The translations under genes and the position numbers were made by a program. The notes beneath the pieces were generated by a model that was not told where the DNA came from, searched no databases, and saw only the letters and a list, made by a program, of their open reading frames with translations. Positions 36,502 to 46,356 of a stretch of DNA of 64,000 nt are shown piece by piece. The DNA comes from Hyphomicrobiales bacterium (GTDB lineage: Bacteria > Pseudomonadota > Alphaproteobacteria > Rhizobiales > Rhizobiaceae), in assembly GCA_900468805.1 (NCBI GenBank), contig UEIF01000010.1, positions 1 to 64,000 on the forward strand, read 5' to 3'. Positions within the stretch are counted from its first letter, which is position 1. Each line of letters begins with the position of its first letter.

Positions 36502-37719
36502 ATGCTGAACTGGGACAATATGTTTGCGACGCGCTCTTCACGGATGCGCGCCTCAGAAATCCGCGAGCTTCTGAAACTTCTCGACCGGCCTGACATCATC
36601 TCCTTTGCCGGCGGCATTCCCGACCCGGCGCTGTTTCCGGACAAGGAATTCAAGCAGGCTTATGCTGACATTTTCGACAGCTCGGCCGTCAACTCCGCCC
36701 TCCAATATTCGGTCTCGGAAGGCTACAAGCCGTTGCGCGAATGGCTGGTCAAGCAGATGGCGGACCTCGGCATTCCCTGCGCGCTCGACAATGTCTTCAT
36801 CGTCTCTGGTTCGCAGCAGGGTCTCGATTATCTCGGCAAGCTGTTCCTGTCGCCCAACGATACCGCACTCGTTACCTGGCCGACCTATCTCGGCGCGCTG
36901 CAGGCTTTCAATGCCTACGAGCCGTCCTATGACCAGCTGACGCCCGGCGGTAACCGCACGCCGGATTCTTACCGCGAGGCTGCAGCGCAAAAGGGCGGCA
37001 AGGTGAAATTTGCCTATCTCTCTGCCGATTTCTCCAACCCGACCGGCGAGACTGTCGACCGCGATGGCCGCGAGAAGGTTCTGAAACTTGCCGAAGAGCT
37101 CGACATCGCCGTCATCGAAGACGCCGCCTACCAGTCGCTGCGCTATAACGGCGATCCGATCCCGCCGATCCTGGCGCTGGAGATTGCCGAGAAGGGCCAT
37201 ATCAACGATACGCGCACGATCTATTGCGGCAGCTTCTCCAAGACGCTGGCGCCGGGTCTTCGTGTCGGCTTCATCGTCGGCAATGCGCCTGTCATTCGCA
37301 AGCTGGTGCTGATGAAGCAGGCGGCCGATCTGCATTCCTCGACCATCAACCAGATGGCGATTTCGGAAGTTGCCGAACGCGGTTTCGATGCACAGGTCGC
37401 CAAGGTCAGGGCCGCCTACAGCCAGCGCCGCAACAGCATGCTGGCGGCACTCGAGAAGTACATGCCTGCAGGCACGAGCTGGACGAAGCCGGAAGGCGGC
37501 ATGTTCATCTGGGTCACACTGCCGGAGGGTATGGATGGCGCCAAACTGCTGGCCAAGTCGTTGGAAAGCGCCAAGGTCGCCTTCGTTCCCGGCCAGGCCT
37601 TCTTCGCCGATGGTTCGGGTGCCAACACGTTCCGCGTCAGCTTTTCCTGCGCCAACGAGCAGATGATCGAAGAGGGCATCAGCCGTCTCGGCAGGCTGAT
37701 CGCCAACGAGATCGGCTGA
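36502..37719 (+). CDS. PLP-dependent aminotransferase (class I/II, 2-aminoadipate/MocR-like group)
   Basis: A 405-residue fold-type I aminotransferase. The PLP Lys is in GSFSKTLAPGLRVG near residue 250, and SNPTGE and DAAYQSL motifs are present. The start MLNWDNMFATRSSRMRASEIREL matches the LysN/2-aminoadipate aminotransferase group. GAGG upstream of ATG supports 36502. It acts on branched or aromatic amino acids or 2-aminoadipate; the exact substrate cannot be assigned. It is divergent from ilvE. Confidence 0.88.
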   Translation: MLNWDNMFATRSSRMRASEIRELLKLLDRPDIISFAGGIPDPALFPDKEFKQAYADIFDSSAVNSALQYSVSEGYKPLREWLVKQMADLGIPCALDNVFIVSGSQQGLDYLGKLFLSPNDTALVTWPTYLGALQAFNAYEPSYDQLTPGGNRTPDSYREAAAQKGGKVKFAYLSADFSNPTGETVDRDGREKVLKLAEELDIAVIEDAAYQSLRYNGDPIPPILALEIAEKGHINDTRTIYCGSFSKTLAPGLRVGFIVGNAPVIRKLVLMKQAADLHSSTINQMAISEVAERGFDAQVAKVRAAYSQRRNSMLAALEKYMPAGTSWTKPEGGMFIWVTLPEGMDGAKLLAKSLESAKVAFVPGQAFFADGSGANTFRVSFSCANEQMIEEGISRLGRLIANEIG

Positions 37720-37744
37720 TACCGAATATTGGTCTGGGCGGCGA

Positions 37745-38788
37745 TCAGAAAATCGTCGTCCAGCCTTCGTTTGCGGTCTCGCTCTTGCCGTAGCCGACCC
37801 GGTCGGCAATCGCGCCATCGGCGTTGAGCAGGATGATGTCGCCGCCCTTGTTGGCAAGCTGCGGGCCGCCATTGTCAGGGTCGAGCGTGATGGTGCGGAA
37901 TTCGCCCGAGGCGAGGGAGCCCGTCAGCTTTTGTTTGCGGCCTTCACCATCTTCCAGCGACCAGCCTTCGATCGACATCGCGACATCAGAGCGGTTGATG
38001 AGCGTCACCGTCTCCTCCTCGGTGCCGTCGGCGCGGTTCACCGGATTGATCATGGCGGCGACGATACGCAGCGACGAGGCGACGATCGGCTGCGGGCGAC
38101 GGGTGCCTTCACCGCGGCCCTGACCGCCCCTGTTGTCGCCGACCGGATGGCCGGTGTTGGCGTCGGTATTCCAGTTCTGCGACTGGAAGCCGAGGAAGAT
38201 CGCTGCCCAGTGGTCCTCATCCGAGAAATGGATCAGAAGTGCGCCGTCCTGATTGGGCGCGTTGGTGGCGCGGAAACTGCCGCTGTCGCCCTGATTCATA
38301 TCGATATCGTGAATGCCGTTGCCGGGCTCGAAGCCGAAATATTCATCCGGCTTGTTGTTCTCCGGCCCCCAGGCTTCGCCGAAGGCGTAGAAGTGGATGG
38401 ACTTGTCGGCGATGCCTTCCTGCACGATCGGTTCGATGAAATCGCGCAGATCGTTCTTCGGCCCGTCAAGCTGGAAGGGCGCCACGTCCATGTCCTCGCG
38501 CTCGATCATGCCGCCGCGCACATAGTCGATCGCCAGATCCTTTCGGTCGCCTCTGATATCGGTCAGACCCATAGGCAAAGCGGTGAGTTCTGATGTCAGC
38601 GTCTCGTGCTGGAAATCCATGACATTGGCATAGAGCAAGTCGTGGGGCGATTCCTTCGAGCGCACGTTCATGGCGATACGATAGCTGATGCCACCTGCCT
38701 CGATGCGGATTTCGATGTGGGGATCGTTGTCGTCGTCAAGGGCGAGCGCCGAAGCCGTACCCTTCAGCACCTTGTAATTCCGGAGCAT
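37745..38788 (-). CDS. DUF2278 (YukJ-like) protein with C-terminal lamin-tail domain
   Basis: A 347-residue protein. Residues 1 to about 215 match the DUF2278/YukJ family (MLRNYKVLKGTASALALDDD; FQHETLTSELTALPMGLT). After a Gly/Arg-rich linker near 225-235, the last ~110 residues are an Ig-like lamin-tail domain (INRSDVAMSIEGWSLEDGEGR). No signal peptide is seen. The function of the family is unknown; lamin-tail domains bind nucleic acid or other macromolecules in some settings. Confidence 0.82.
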   Translation of the reverse strand: MLRNYKVLKGTASALALDDDNDPHIEIRIEAGGISYRIAMNVRSKESPHDLLYANVMDFQHETLTSELTALPMGLTDIRGDRKDLAIDYVRGGMIEREDMDVAPFQLDGPKNDLRDFIEPIVQEGIADKSIHFYAFGEAWGPENNKPDEYFGFEPGNGIHDIDMNQGDSGSFRATNAPNQDGALLIHFSDEDHWAAIFLGFQSQNWNTDANTGHPVGDNRGGQGRGEGTRRPQPIVASSLRIVAAMINPVNRADGTEEETVTLINRSDVAMSIEGWSLEDGEGRKQKLTGSLASGEFRTITLDPDNGGPQLANKGGDIILLNADGAIADRVGYGKSETANEGWTTIF

Positions 38789-38884
38789 GGTGAACCTCGT
38801 GGTAGGGGACGAAGTATCACGATAGCATGGCGGAAATGCATCTTTTGTGACGCTGGTTTTCCGCCATGCAACGCTTTGGAGAGC

Positions 38885-39943
38885 TTACTTCTTCAGGTGC
38901 GGCGCGAAGAGTTCCATGTCGGCTTCACTCAGCCTGTCGTTCGCCGTGTTGAGCTGGTGCCAGTAGGGGTAGATCACCGGCGGTACGCTGACTTCGTCGA
39001 GGCGCTTGCGCTCCTCATCCGAGAGCTTCAGGTCGGCGGCGGCGAGGTTGTCCTTGAACTGAGCCTCTGTGCGGCCGCCGATGATGACAGACGTGACCGC
39101 CTTGCGGCCGATGAGCCAGGCGAGTGCGACCTGCGCTGCCGAAACGCCGCGTTCCTCGCCGATTGCCACCAGCGTTTCGACGATGTTCCAGAGGCGGTTT
39201 TCGTCGCGGATCGGCGGTTCGGTCCAGCCGGCGAACTGGCGGGTGCCTTCGGGGGCGGCAGCATTGCGGCGGTGCTTGCCGGAGAGAAGACCGCCGGCGA
39301 GCGGGCTCCAGACGAGGACGCCGAGGCCCTGATCGATGGAGATCGGCAGCAGTTCGTATTCGGCGTCGCGGGCTTCCAGCGTGTAGTGGATCTGCTGGCT
39401 GACGAAGCGCTGGTACTTGTGTTCGTTGGCGACGCCGAGCGCCTTCATGATGTGCCAGCCGGAATAGTTCGAGCAGCCGACATAACGCACCTTGCCCTGC
39501 TTGATCAGGGTATCGAGCGCTTCCATCGTTTCTTCGAGCGGCGTCTGGCCATCCCATTCATGGACCTGATAGAGGTCGATGACATCGGTCTTCATGCGCT
39601 TGAGGCTCGCCTCGCATTCGCGGATCAGGTGGTAGCGCGACAGGCCGCGGTCGTTCGGGCCATCGCCCATGCCGAAGCGGGCCTTGGTGGCGAGCAGCAC
39701 TCCATCAGGGCGCTTGCCGCCGAGCACTTCACCGATGATATTTTCGGATTCGCCGGAAGAATAGACATTGGCCGTATCGATCAGGTTGACGCCGGCATCG
39801 AGGCAGATATCGACCATACGGCGGGCTTCCTGCGCGCCAAGATCGCCGACCGTCTTTGCCCAGCCGACGCCGCCGAAGGTCATTGTGCCCATGGTTACAG
39901 TGGAAACTTTCAGGCCGGAACGGCCGAGCAAACGATATTCCAT
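38885..39943 (-). CDS. Aldo/keto reductase (YajO/Kv-beta-like)
   Basis: A 352-residue NADPH-dependent aldo/keto reductase. The tetrad is Asp56, Tyr61 (DTANVYS), Lys87 (LATKAR) and His128 (YQVHEW). The GTMTFGG start is typical of the YajO/Tas group, which is longer than the AKR at 6811-7656. Substrate unknown. It is transcribed alone; the region to the left holds its own 96-base gap to the DUF2278 gene. Confidence 0.9.
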   Translation of the reverse strand: MEYRLLGRSGLKVSTVTMGTMTFGGVGWAKTVGDLGAQEARRMVDICLDAGVNLIDTANVYSSGESENIIGEVLGGKRPDGVLLATKARFGMGDGPNDRGLSRYHLIRECEASLKRMKTDVIDLYQVHEWDGQTPLEETMEALDTLIKQGKVRYVGCSNYSGWHIMKALGVANEHKYQRFVSQQIHYTLEARDAEYELLPISIDQGLGVLVWSPLAGGLLSGKHRRNAAAPEGTRQFAGWTEPPIRDENRLWNIVETLVAIGEERGVSAAQVALAWLIGRKAVTSVIIGGRTEAQFKDNLAAADLKLSDEERKRLDEVSVPPVIYPYWHQLNTANDRLSEADMELFAPHLKK

Positions 39944-40112
39944 TGAAATTCCTCCTCATGAAAATGGCCTGATTGACGTACCGCAAGGCAGCTGGTCGTC
40001 AAACAGCAAAACGTTCACGCCTGCGTGAGATTACGCCTTTGCCGACGCTTGCGCGAGGACAATAGCCGGCGAATTTCGACACGAGGTCGGCGAGCAGACT
40101 TCGGGATAGACG

Positions 40113-40451
40113 CTATTTTTTTGTCCGCAGCGCGAGGATCATATCTGCCGCGACTAGCGGTTGATTTCGTTCCATAGCGCGTGACAGTTCACGCACAAAG
40201 CCCGGGCTTTCATTTTTGCTGACTGCGTCAAGCAGGGCCTGGCGAGCGGAGCTGCAGGAGTTGGCGGCGATTAATCCCAATTCCAATGGCGAGCCTTGTT
40301 GCGGGGCATAGGCGACTGCGCGCGACAAGAGGCAGTCCTGATAGGCTACCCCCTCGGGATAATCCTTCAATTCTTTGGACGGTTTATTGGCTGTCGTCTG
40401 ACATCCGGCGAGAATTGCACAGGCAAGCACGGTCGCAATACAGATCTTCAT
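40113..40451 (-). CDS. Small outer-membrane or periplasmic lipoprotein, unknown function
   Basis: A 112-residue lipoprotein with a signal peptide ending in the lipobox LAGC at residues ~14-17 of the frame starting MKICIATVL. ATG at 40451 is favoured over 40511, which would add 20 unlikely residues. The mature part is alpha-helical and contains two further Cys. No family is recognised. It stands alone between an aldo/keto reductase and the ABC operon. Confidence 0.7.
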   Translation of the reverse strand: MKICIATVLACAILAGCQTTANKPSKELKDYPEGVAYQDCLLSRAVAYAPQQGSPLELGLIAANSCSSARQALLDAVSKNESPGFVRELSRAMERNQPLVAADMILALRTKK

Positions 40452-40687
40452 TGGGGCTCCAGCGTGTTGAAAGCGGATCGGGCATCGCAGAGCCGTAGAT
40501 GATTCAATCAAAAGTTTATATGATTTGCTTTTACCCCTATCGGAAGAATACGTGTTTTGTTGAGAAAGCAGATAGGAAGGTGCGGCAATCGGCTGGCCTG
40601 GTCGACCAAGCCGAGGCCGCTGTGCCCTGTCACATCGCTGTCAAACGCCCCTAATAAGGGAGGGGTATCGCAATCCGAGGGTCATCC

Positions 40688-41665
40688 ATGAAAACGCTAG
40701 TTTCCGCCGCTGCATTGCTTGCCGCGAGCCTTCTCGCCATCCCGGCTTCCGCCGCCAATCTCGTTCTCTACACCAGCCAGCCGAACGAAGATGCGCAGGC
40801 GACCGTCGATGGTTTCATGGCCGCCAACCCCGATATCAAGGTCGACTGGGTGCGCGACGGCACGCCGAAGATCATGGCAAAGCTCCAGGCTGAAATCCAG
40901 GCCGGCAATCCGGTTGCCGACGTTCTCTTGATCGCCGATGTCGTGACGCTCGAGCGCCTCAAGGAAGACGGCAAGCTGCTCGCCTACAAGTCGCCGGAAG
41001 CAGCAAACTACGACGCTGCTCTCTACGACGCCGGCGGTTATTACTATTCCACGAAGCTGATCACGACCGGCATCATGTACAACACGTCGGCTGCCATGAA
41101 GCCGACGAGCTGGAAAGATCTTGCCAAGCCGGAAGCCAAGGGCCTCGTCACCATGCCGAGCCCGCTTGCTTCGGGTGCAGCTCTCATTCATGCCCAGACG
41201 CTGGCCGCCGTTCCCGGCCTCGGCTGGGATTTCTACAAGTCGCTTGCCGATAACGCTGCTGTCGCTTCCGGCGGCAACGGCGTTGTCCTGAAGTCCGTCG
41301 CCTCTGGCGAAAAGGCTTACGGCGTGGTCGTCGATTACCTGCCGATCCGCGAAAAGGCCAAGGGCGCTCCGGTTGAATTCGTCTTCCCGAGCGAAGGCGT
41401 TTCGGCCGTCACCGAGCCGGTCGGTATTCTCGCCAGCGCCAAGAATGCCGATGCCGCCAAGAAGTTCGTCGACTACGTTCTCTCCGAAAAGGGCCAGGAA
41501 GGCTTCCTGAAGCTCGGCTATATTCCGGCCCGCAACGGCATGAAGCTGCCCGCAGGTTTCCCGGCACGCGACACGATCAAGGTTCTGCCCATCAACGCCG
41601 CCGAAGCACTCAAGAATACCGACAAGGACCTGAAGACCTTTACGGATCTCTTCGGTTCGAAATAA
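40688..41665 (+). CDS. ABC transporter periplasmic binding protein, iron(III)/FbpA-like
   Basis: A 325-residue binding protein with a signal peptide cleaved near ASAAN (residue 23). The mature protein matches the FbpA/AfuA-type class (LVLYTSQPNEDAQATVDGFMAANPDIKVDWVRDGTPKIMAKLQ is split here only by wording). Two Tyr residues in GGYYYSTKLITTG may bind ligand. The family includes both iron and 2-aminoethylphosphonate binders, so ferric iron is likely but unproven. First gene of a three-gene import operon. Confidence 0.87.
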   Translation: MKTLVSAAALLAASLLAIPASAANLVLYTSQPNEDAQATVDGFMAANPDIKVDWVRDGTPKIMAKLQAEIQAGNPVADVLLIADVVTLERLKEDGKLLAYKSPEAANYDAALYDAGGYYYSTKLITTGIMYNTSAAMKPTSWKDLAKPEAKGLVTMPSPLASGAALIHAQTLAAVPGLGWDFYKSLADNAAVASGGNGVVLKSVASGEKAYGVVVDYLPIREKAKGAPVEFVFPSEGVSAVTEPVGILASAKNADAAKKFVDYVLSEKGQEGFLKLGYIPARNGMKLPAGFPARDTIKVLPINAAEALKNTDKDLKTFTDLFGSK

Positions 41666-41672
41666 TAGACCC

Positions 41673-43367
41673 ATGCAGGGTTATGTACGTGCAGGGAGCA
41701 GCCAGCCCGTCTGGCTGTTTCCTTTTATTGTTTCAGTGGTTCTCTTCCTCAGCGTGCTGCCTCTGGCACGGCTCGCGGTCGTCGGCATTTCCGCCTTTGC
41801 CAATGGCGGCGTCATGGTGGTTCTCTCCGATCCCATGGTCTGGTCGGCGGTCTATTACACCATCGTCACGGCGGTTCTCGGCACTGTCATTTCGCTGATC
41901 ATCGGCTGCGCTTTCGCCTATTTGCTTACGCTGACGGATATTCCGGCGAAGGGGCCGCTCAGCTTCTTCTTCGTGCTGCCGATGATGATCCCGCCGCAGG
42001 TGACGGCGCTTGCCTGGGTGCAGATGTCGGGACCGTCAAGCCCGCTTCTGAAGGCGCTGCATATTGCGCCGCCGATGGGATCGCCGCAGCCGCTCTATTC
42101 GGTTGGTGGTATTGCGCTGCTCTATGGCGTGCAGCATGCGCCGCTTGTCTATCTGGCGCTGAGGGCAGGGCTGATGACCCTACCGCGCGATGGGGTTGAG
42201 GCGGCGCGGCTTTCGGGCGCGTCAAGCCTGCGGGTCTTTCGCGATATCATCCTGCCGCTGTCGCTGCCGGGCGTCATTGCGGGGGCGGCAATTTCCTTCG
42301 TCTCCTGCACCGGCAATTTCGGCATTCCTGCCATTCTCGGCATTCCGGCCTCGATCTTCACGCTGCCGACGCTGATCTTTTCGAAGTTCACCGCCTTTAC
42401 CGGCCGCACCTTCGGCGATGTGGCGCTGCTCTCTGCCATCATCGCGCTGATCTCCGTCGCAGGCCTTGCCATTCAGGACCGGGCGTTGCGCGGGCGCGAT
42501 TACCGGGTGATCGGCCTGTCTGGCGCGACGGCCGCCTTCGAACTCGGCTGGTGGAAGCTGGTCTTTACGCCGCTGCTCTGGATCGTGCTGTTCTTCATGC
42601 TGGCCGCGCCCTTCTTCGCGCTGGTCGCGGGAGCGTTGGTGCCGGCCTATGGCGTGCCGCTCACCTTCGAGACCATGACGTTCCATGCCTTCGAAGAGAT
42701 CCTCTTCCGGCAGGCGGTGACACGCACGGCCTTCGTCAATTCGCTGTCGCTCGCGAGCGGGGCGGCGGTCGGACTGCTCTTCGTGACGGTGCTGGCTGCC
42801 TATGCGCTCACGCGGCGCAGGGATACGCTCTCGCGAATCGTTTCCAGCCTTGTCGAGATTCCCTATTCGCTGCCGGGCATCGTCATGGCGGTCTGCTTCA
42901 TTCTTGTCTTCGCCGCACCCATCCCGGTGCTGAACGTGACGCTCTACGGCACGGTCTGGATCATTCTCATCGCCTATTTCTCCTCCTTTTTCGCCGTCAG
43001 CCTGAAGCCTGTGGTCAGCGCCTTTCATCAGCTCGATCCGGCACTGGAAGAGGCGGCGCGGCTTTCGGGCGCCGGCTTCTTCCGGCGGCTGAAGGATATC
43101 ATCGTGCCGCTGATTGCCCCGGCGGCTGGTGCCTCGGTCATCCTCGTCTTTCTGATCGCCTGCAATGAGCTGACGATTTCGGCGCTGCTCTGGTCGGCTG
43201 GCACGCAGACGCTGGGTGTTGCCATCTACAATCTCGATGACAGCGGCAGTTCCGATCTTGCCTCGGCTCTGTCAGTGCTCGTCGTCTTCATGGTTGTCGC
43301 CATGATGCTGCTTCTGGAGCTTCTGGCGAAACATCTGCCCAAGGGAGTGGTGCCGTGGCGAAGCTGA
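41673..43367 (+). CDS. ABC transporter permease, two-domain FbpB-like
   Basis: A 564-residue inner-membrane protein with two fused permease halves, about 12 transmembrane segments. Each half has an EAA loop: EAARLSGASSLRVFRDIILP and EEAARLSGAGFFRRLKDIIVP. This fused layout is typical of iron(III) FbpB-type permeases. It starts 7 bases after the binding-protein stop and overlaps the ATPase gene by 13 bases. Confidence 0.9.
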   Translation: MQGYVRAGSSQPVWLFPFIVSVVLFLSVLPLARLAVVGISAFANGGVMVVLSDPMVWSAVYYTIVTAVLGTVISLIIGCAFAYLLTLTDIPAKGPLSFFFVLPMMIPPQVTALAWVQMSGPSSPLLKALHIAPPMGSPQPLYSVGGIALLYGVQHAPLVYLALRAGLMTLPRDGVEAARLSGASSLRVFRDIILPLSLPGVIAGAAISFVSCTGNFGIPAILGIPASIFTLPTLIFSKFTAFTGRTFGDVALLSAIIALISVAGLAIQDRALRGRDYRVIGLSGATAAFELGWWKLVFTPLLWIVLFFMLAAPFFALVAGALVPAYGVPLTFETMTFHAFEEILFRQAVTRTAFVNSLSLASGAAVGLLFVTVLAAYALTRRRDTLSRIVSSLVEIPYSLPGIVMAVCFILVFAAPIPVLNVTLYGTVWIILIAYFSSFFAVSLKPVVSAFHQLDPALEEAARLSGAGFFRRLKDIIVPLIAPAAGASVILVFLIACNELTISALLWSAGTQTLGVAIYNLDDSGSSDLASALSVLVVFMVVAMMLLLELLAKHLPKGVVPWRS

Positions 43368-44374
43368 TCCTCAATCAGGTTGCCAAGGATTTCGGCACGG
43401 GACGGGCGGCGGTCAGCGGCTTTTCGCTCGACGTGCGCGAGGGCGGTTTTCTGGCGCTGCTCGGCCCCTCCGGCTGCGGCAAGACGACGGTGCTGCGCAT
43501 GATTGCCGGCTTTGAGACGCCGAGCGATGGTTCCATCCATCTCGGCGAGCGGTTGCTTGCCGATGCCTCGCAATCGCTGCCGCCGGAAAAGCGCAACATG
43601 GCGATGGTCTTCCAGTCCTATGCACTCTGGCCGCATATGAACGTGGCAGACAATGTCGGCTATCCGCTGAAGGTGCGCGGCATCTCCGGCGAAGCCTACA
43701 AGGCGAAGGTGCGCGAAGCGCTATCGACCGTTAGGCTCGTCGATTATGCCGGACGGCGGCCAGCCGATCTCTCCGGCGGCCAGCGGCAGCGCGTGGCGCT
43801 TGCCCGCTGCCTGGTGACATCTCCCGATGTCGTGCTGCTCGACGAGCCGCTCGCCAATCTCGACCGGCATCTGAAGCAGGAGATGGAGGAAACCTTCCGC
43901 GAGTTTCACCAGCGCTCCGGTGCGACGATGATCTATGTGACGCATGACCAGAGCGAGGCGATGGCGCTGGCCACCGACGTCGCCGTCATGTCCGAAGGAC
44001 GGCTGTTGCAGGTGGCGCCTCCGGCCGAGATCTATGCACGGCCGGAAGGGCGCATGGTCGGCGGGCTGATCGGCCGCGGCGCGATCGTCACGCTGCCTGT
44101 CATGGGTAGCGAACGCCATCTGGAATGGGACGAGCTGGAAGATGCGCTGGTGGCCGCCAATACCGATGGCGCAGATATCCTGGTGCGTCCGGAAGATGTT
44201 GTTATCGGCGGCGAGGGGGCTCCTGCGACCGTCGAATCCGTGCTCTTCGAAGGCGAGCGTTATGCGGTGAAGCTGACGCTCGGCAACGGCCAGGCGTTGC
44301 GCGCCTACAGCCGCGTGGTCGTCGAGACCGGCGAGGCGGTGCGCGTCGTCATCCGCGCCGGCTGGCGGCTTTGA
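43355..44374 (+). CDS. ABC transporter ATP-binding protein, FbpC-like
   Basis: A 339-residue ATPase. Walker A GPSGCGKTT begins near residue 37, the signature is LSGGQRQRVALAR, and Walker B is VVLLDEPLANLD. The C-terminal TOBE domain is regulatory. GTG start at 43355 with GGGAG upstream; overlap with the permease gene indicates coupling. Completes an import system probably for ferric iron. Confidence 0.92.
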   Translation: MAKLILNQVAKDFGTGRAAVSGFSLDVREGGFLALLGPSGCGKTTVLRMIAGFETPSDGSIHLGERLLADASQSLPPEKRNMAMVFQSYALWPHMNVADNVGYPLKVRGISGEAYKAKVREALSTVRLVDYAGRRPADLSGGQRQRVALARCLVTSPDVVLLDEPLANLDRHLKQEMEETFREFHQRSGATMIYVTHDQSEAMALATDVAVMSEGRLLQVAPPAEIYARPEGRMVGGLIGRGAIVTLPVMGSERHLEWDELEDALVAANTDGADILVRPEDVVIGGEGAPATVESVLFEGERYAVKLTLGNGQALRAYSRVVVETGEAVRVVIRAGWRL

Positions 44375-44442
44375 GGGACAATAGACTTTGCTAGCCGCTT
44401 ATTCATGTCTAGTAATGCCCTGATGCCAACCGGGAATGCCTG

Positions 44443-45552
44443 ATGTCGCTTCGCCTTGCTACTTTCAATGTCGAGAACCTGCTCACCCGTTTCGACTTTA
44501 CAGGCTATCGCAACCAGCTTCGACAGGATCGCGTCATCAAGCTCTTCGAGGTCAATAACGAGGGCACCTATCAGCAGCTGGAGCAGGCGCGGGTGATCGC
44601 GTCGACCGACGATACGCGGCAGATGACGGCGCTCGCCATCGCCGATGCGGATGCCGATATTCTCTGCCTGCAGGAAATCGACAATATGGCTGCACTTCAG
44701 GCCTTCGAATATGGCTATCTCTACCGCATGGTCGGCAATGGCTACCGGCAGAAATACCTGGTCGAGGGCAATGACAGCCGCGGCATCGATGTCGCCGTAT
44801 TGATGCGCGAGGAAACGCGCGACGGGCAGAAGATCGAGCTCAAGGATATCAAGAGCCATGCGATGGTGACCTATCGCGATTTCGACCTCTTCGATGAAGA
44901 GATCGGCAAGACCAACCGGCTCGACGACAAGGTCTTCAAGCGCGATTGCCTGGAACTGGACTTGAGGATCGGCGGCGTGCCGATGACGCTTTATGTCGTG
45001 CATTTCAAATCGATGGGCAGCCCGCGCGACGGGCTGGACGGGCGTCAATCGACCCTGCCGATCCGCCGGGCCGAGGCGCGTGCCGTTCGCCGCATCATCG
45101 AAAACCGGTTCGGAGCTGCGCATACGGCGAGCAAGAACTTCGTCATCTGCGGTGACATGAACGACTACCAGGAGCGTGTCGACGTCATCGGCCGGCGCAC
45201 CATCGGTTATCGCTTCGAGCATCAGGACGAGGTCGAAAGCGCGCTCCATGTGTTCAGTCAGGATGGCTTTGCGGAAAATGTCGTGCGTCGCCGCGAGCCG
45301 CTCGATCGCTGGACGCTCTATCATTCGCGCGGGCCGGATGAGCAGTGGCTCTGCCAGCTCGATTATCTCTGGCTATCGCCCGCCCTTGCCGCCGCCAACG
45401 CCAAGCGCATCCCCGAAATCATCCGCCACGGACAGCCCTACCGTACAATCTTCCCGCCCGGGCAGGAGGTGGAGCGCTACCCGCGCACCGGCTGGGACAG
45501 GCCGAAGGCATCCGACCATTGCCCCGTCGTCATGACACTGGATCTCTTATGA
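44443..45552 (+). CDS. Endonuclease/exonuclease/phosphatase (EEP) family protein
   Basis: A 369-residue EEP-fold hydrolase with the metal-binding FNVENLLTRF and LCLQEIDN motifs, the GDMNDY core near the middle, and the final SDHCPVVM histidine motif. The catalytic residues are therefore complete. No signal peptide. It may cleave DNA or phosphoesters; substrate unknown. Starts 68 bases after the ABC operon and overlaps the Nudix gene by four bases. Confidence 0.87.
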   Translation: MSLRLATFNVENLLTRFDFTGYRNQLRQDRVIKLFEVNNEGTYQQLEQARVIASTDDTRQMTALAIADADADILCLQEIDNMAALQAFEYGYLYRMVGNGYRQKYLVEGNDSRGIDVAVLMREETRDGQKIELKDIKSHAMVTYRDFDLFDEEIGKTNRLDDKVFKRDCLELDLRIGGVPMTLYVVHFKSMGSPRDGLDGRQSTLPIRRAEARAVRRIIENRFGAAHTASKNFVICGDMNDYQERVDVIGRRTIGYRFEHQDEVESALHVFSQDGFAENVVRRREPLDRWTLYHSRGPDEQWLCQLDYLWLSPALAAANAKRIPEIIRHGQPYRTIFPPGQEVERYPRTGWDRPKASDHCPVVMTLDLL

Positions 45553-46292
45553 CACCAAACTTTTCAGAAGATCTTTCAGCCTTTCCGCCGGAACAGACGG
45601 TGTTTCCGATCGCAGGCTCGAATCTGCGCGTGCTCGATGGCGATCACCCGCTGCTCGTTGAGAACAGACCGGCGATCCGCGAGAACTGGGAGCGGGAAAT
45701 AGCCGCCAATCCGGCGCTCTTCGATGGTCGCATGGTGCTGCAGCACCGGCTGAAGCTCTCCCAAGAGGGGATTGCGAGCGAGGCCTATGCCGTTCCGTTC
45801 TCGACCTTCATGTGGTGGCGCAGGCAGCCGGAGCGGAAGGGCGCCATTCATCTCTTCGCCTATCCGGTGCTGGAATCAGCCGACGGTGCGCTGGTCGCGA
45901 TTCGCATGGGCGCGCATACGGCTAATGCCGGCCAGGTCTATTTCGCCGCCGGCTCACTGGAGCCCGAGGATATCGTTGACGGGCGCTGCGATATCGACAG
46001 CAACATGGCCCGTGAGGTGATGGAAGAGACAGGTCTCGACCTCTCCGATGCCGTTGCAGGCGACGGGCTCCACGCCAGCCACATCAGGCGCTCGGTCTCG
46101 ATTTTCAAGCTTTTCCGCTTCGATATGACGGCCGACGAGATGGTCGATTTCATTAGCCGTCATATGCTGGTTGCCGAGGACAAGGAAATCGCAGGCGCTG
46201 TTGCGATCCGCTCGGCCGATCCCAAGGCTCAGCCTTACAATGCCGCCATGCTGCCGATCATCGACTGGTATTTCACAGGCAAGCGGGCCTGA
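45549..46292 (+). CDS. Nudix-family hydrolase
   Basis: A 247-residue protein with a Nudix core REVMEETGLDL; the catalytic Glu residues of the box are present, while the Gly-Glu half upstream is spaced unusually. ATG at 45549 overlaps the EEP stop (ATGA). The N-terminal ~110 residues are outside the canonical domain. Together with EEP it may hydrolyse a shared nucleotide product (inference). Substrate unknown. Confidence 0.85.
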   Translation: MTPNFSEDLSAFPPEQTVFPIAGSNLRVLDGDHPLLVENRPAIRENWEREIAANPALFDGRMVLQHRLKLSQEGIASEAYAVPFSTFMWWRRQPERKGAIHLFAYPVLESADGALVAIRMGAHTANAGQVYFAAGSLEPEDIVDGRCDIDSNMAREVMEETGLDLSDAVAGDGLHASHIRRSVSIFKLFRFDMTADEMVDFISRHMLVAEDKEIAGAVAIRSADPKAQPYNAAMLPIIDWYFTGKRA

Positions 46293-46356
46293 AGCTTGCG
46301 CTCGGGCGTCCCGTCGGGCAGGTTGGCGGCTCGATGACCGATTCAGGGAGGCCGAT

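Noticed and set aside
36553..37872. Long minus-strand open frame opposite the aminotransferase
   Set aside because: It has no recognisable domain and mirrors codon bias of the real plus-strand gene; typical shadow in high-GC DNA.
38606..39946. Long plus-strand open frame opposite the aldo/keto reductase
   Set aside because: The opposite strand encodes a complete AKR with catalytic tetrad; this frame has low-complexity sequence without a ribosome site.
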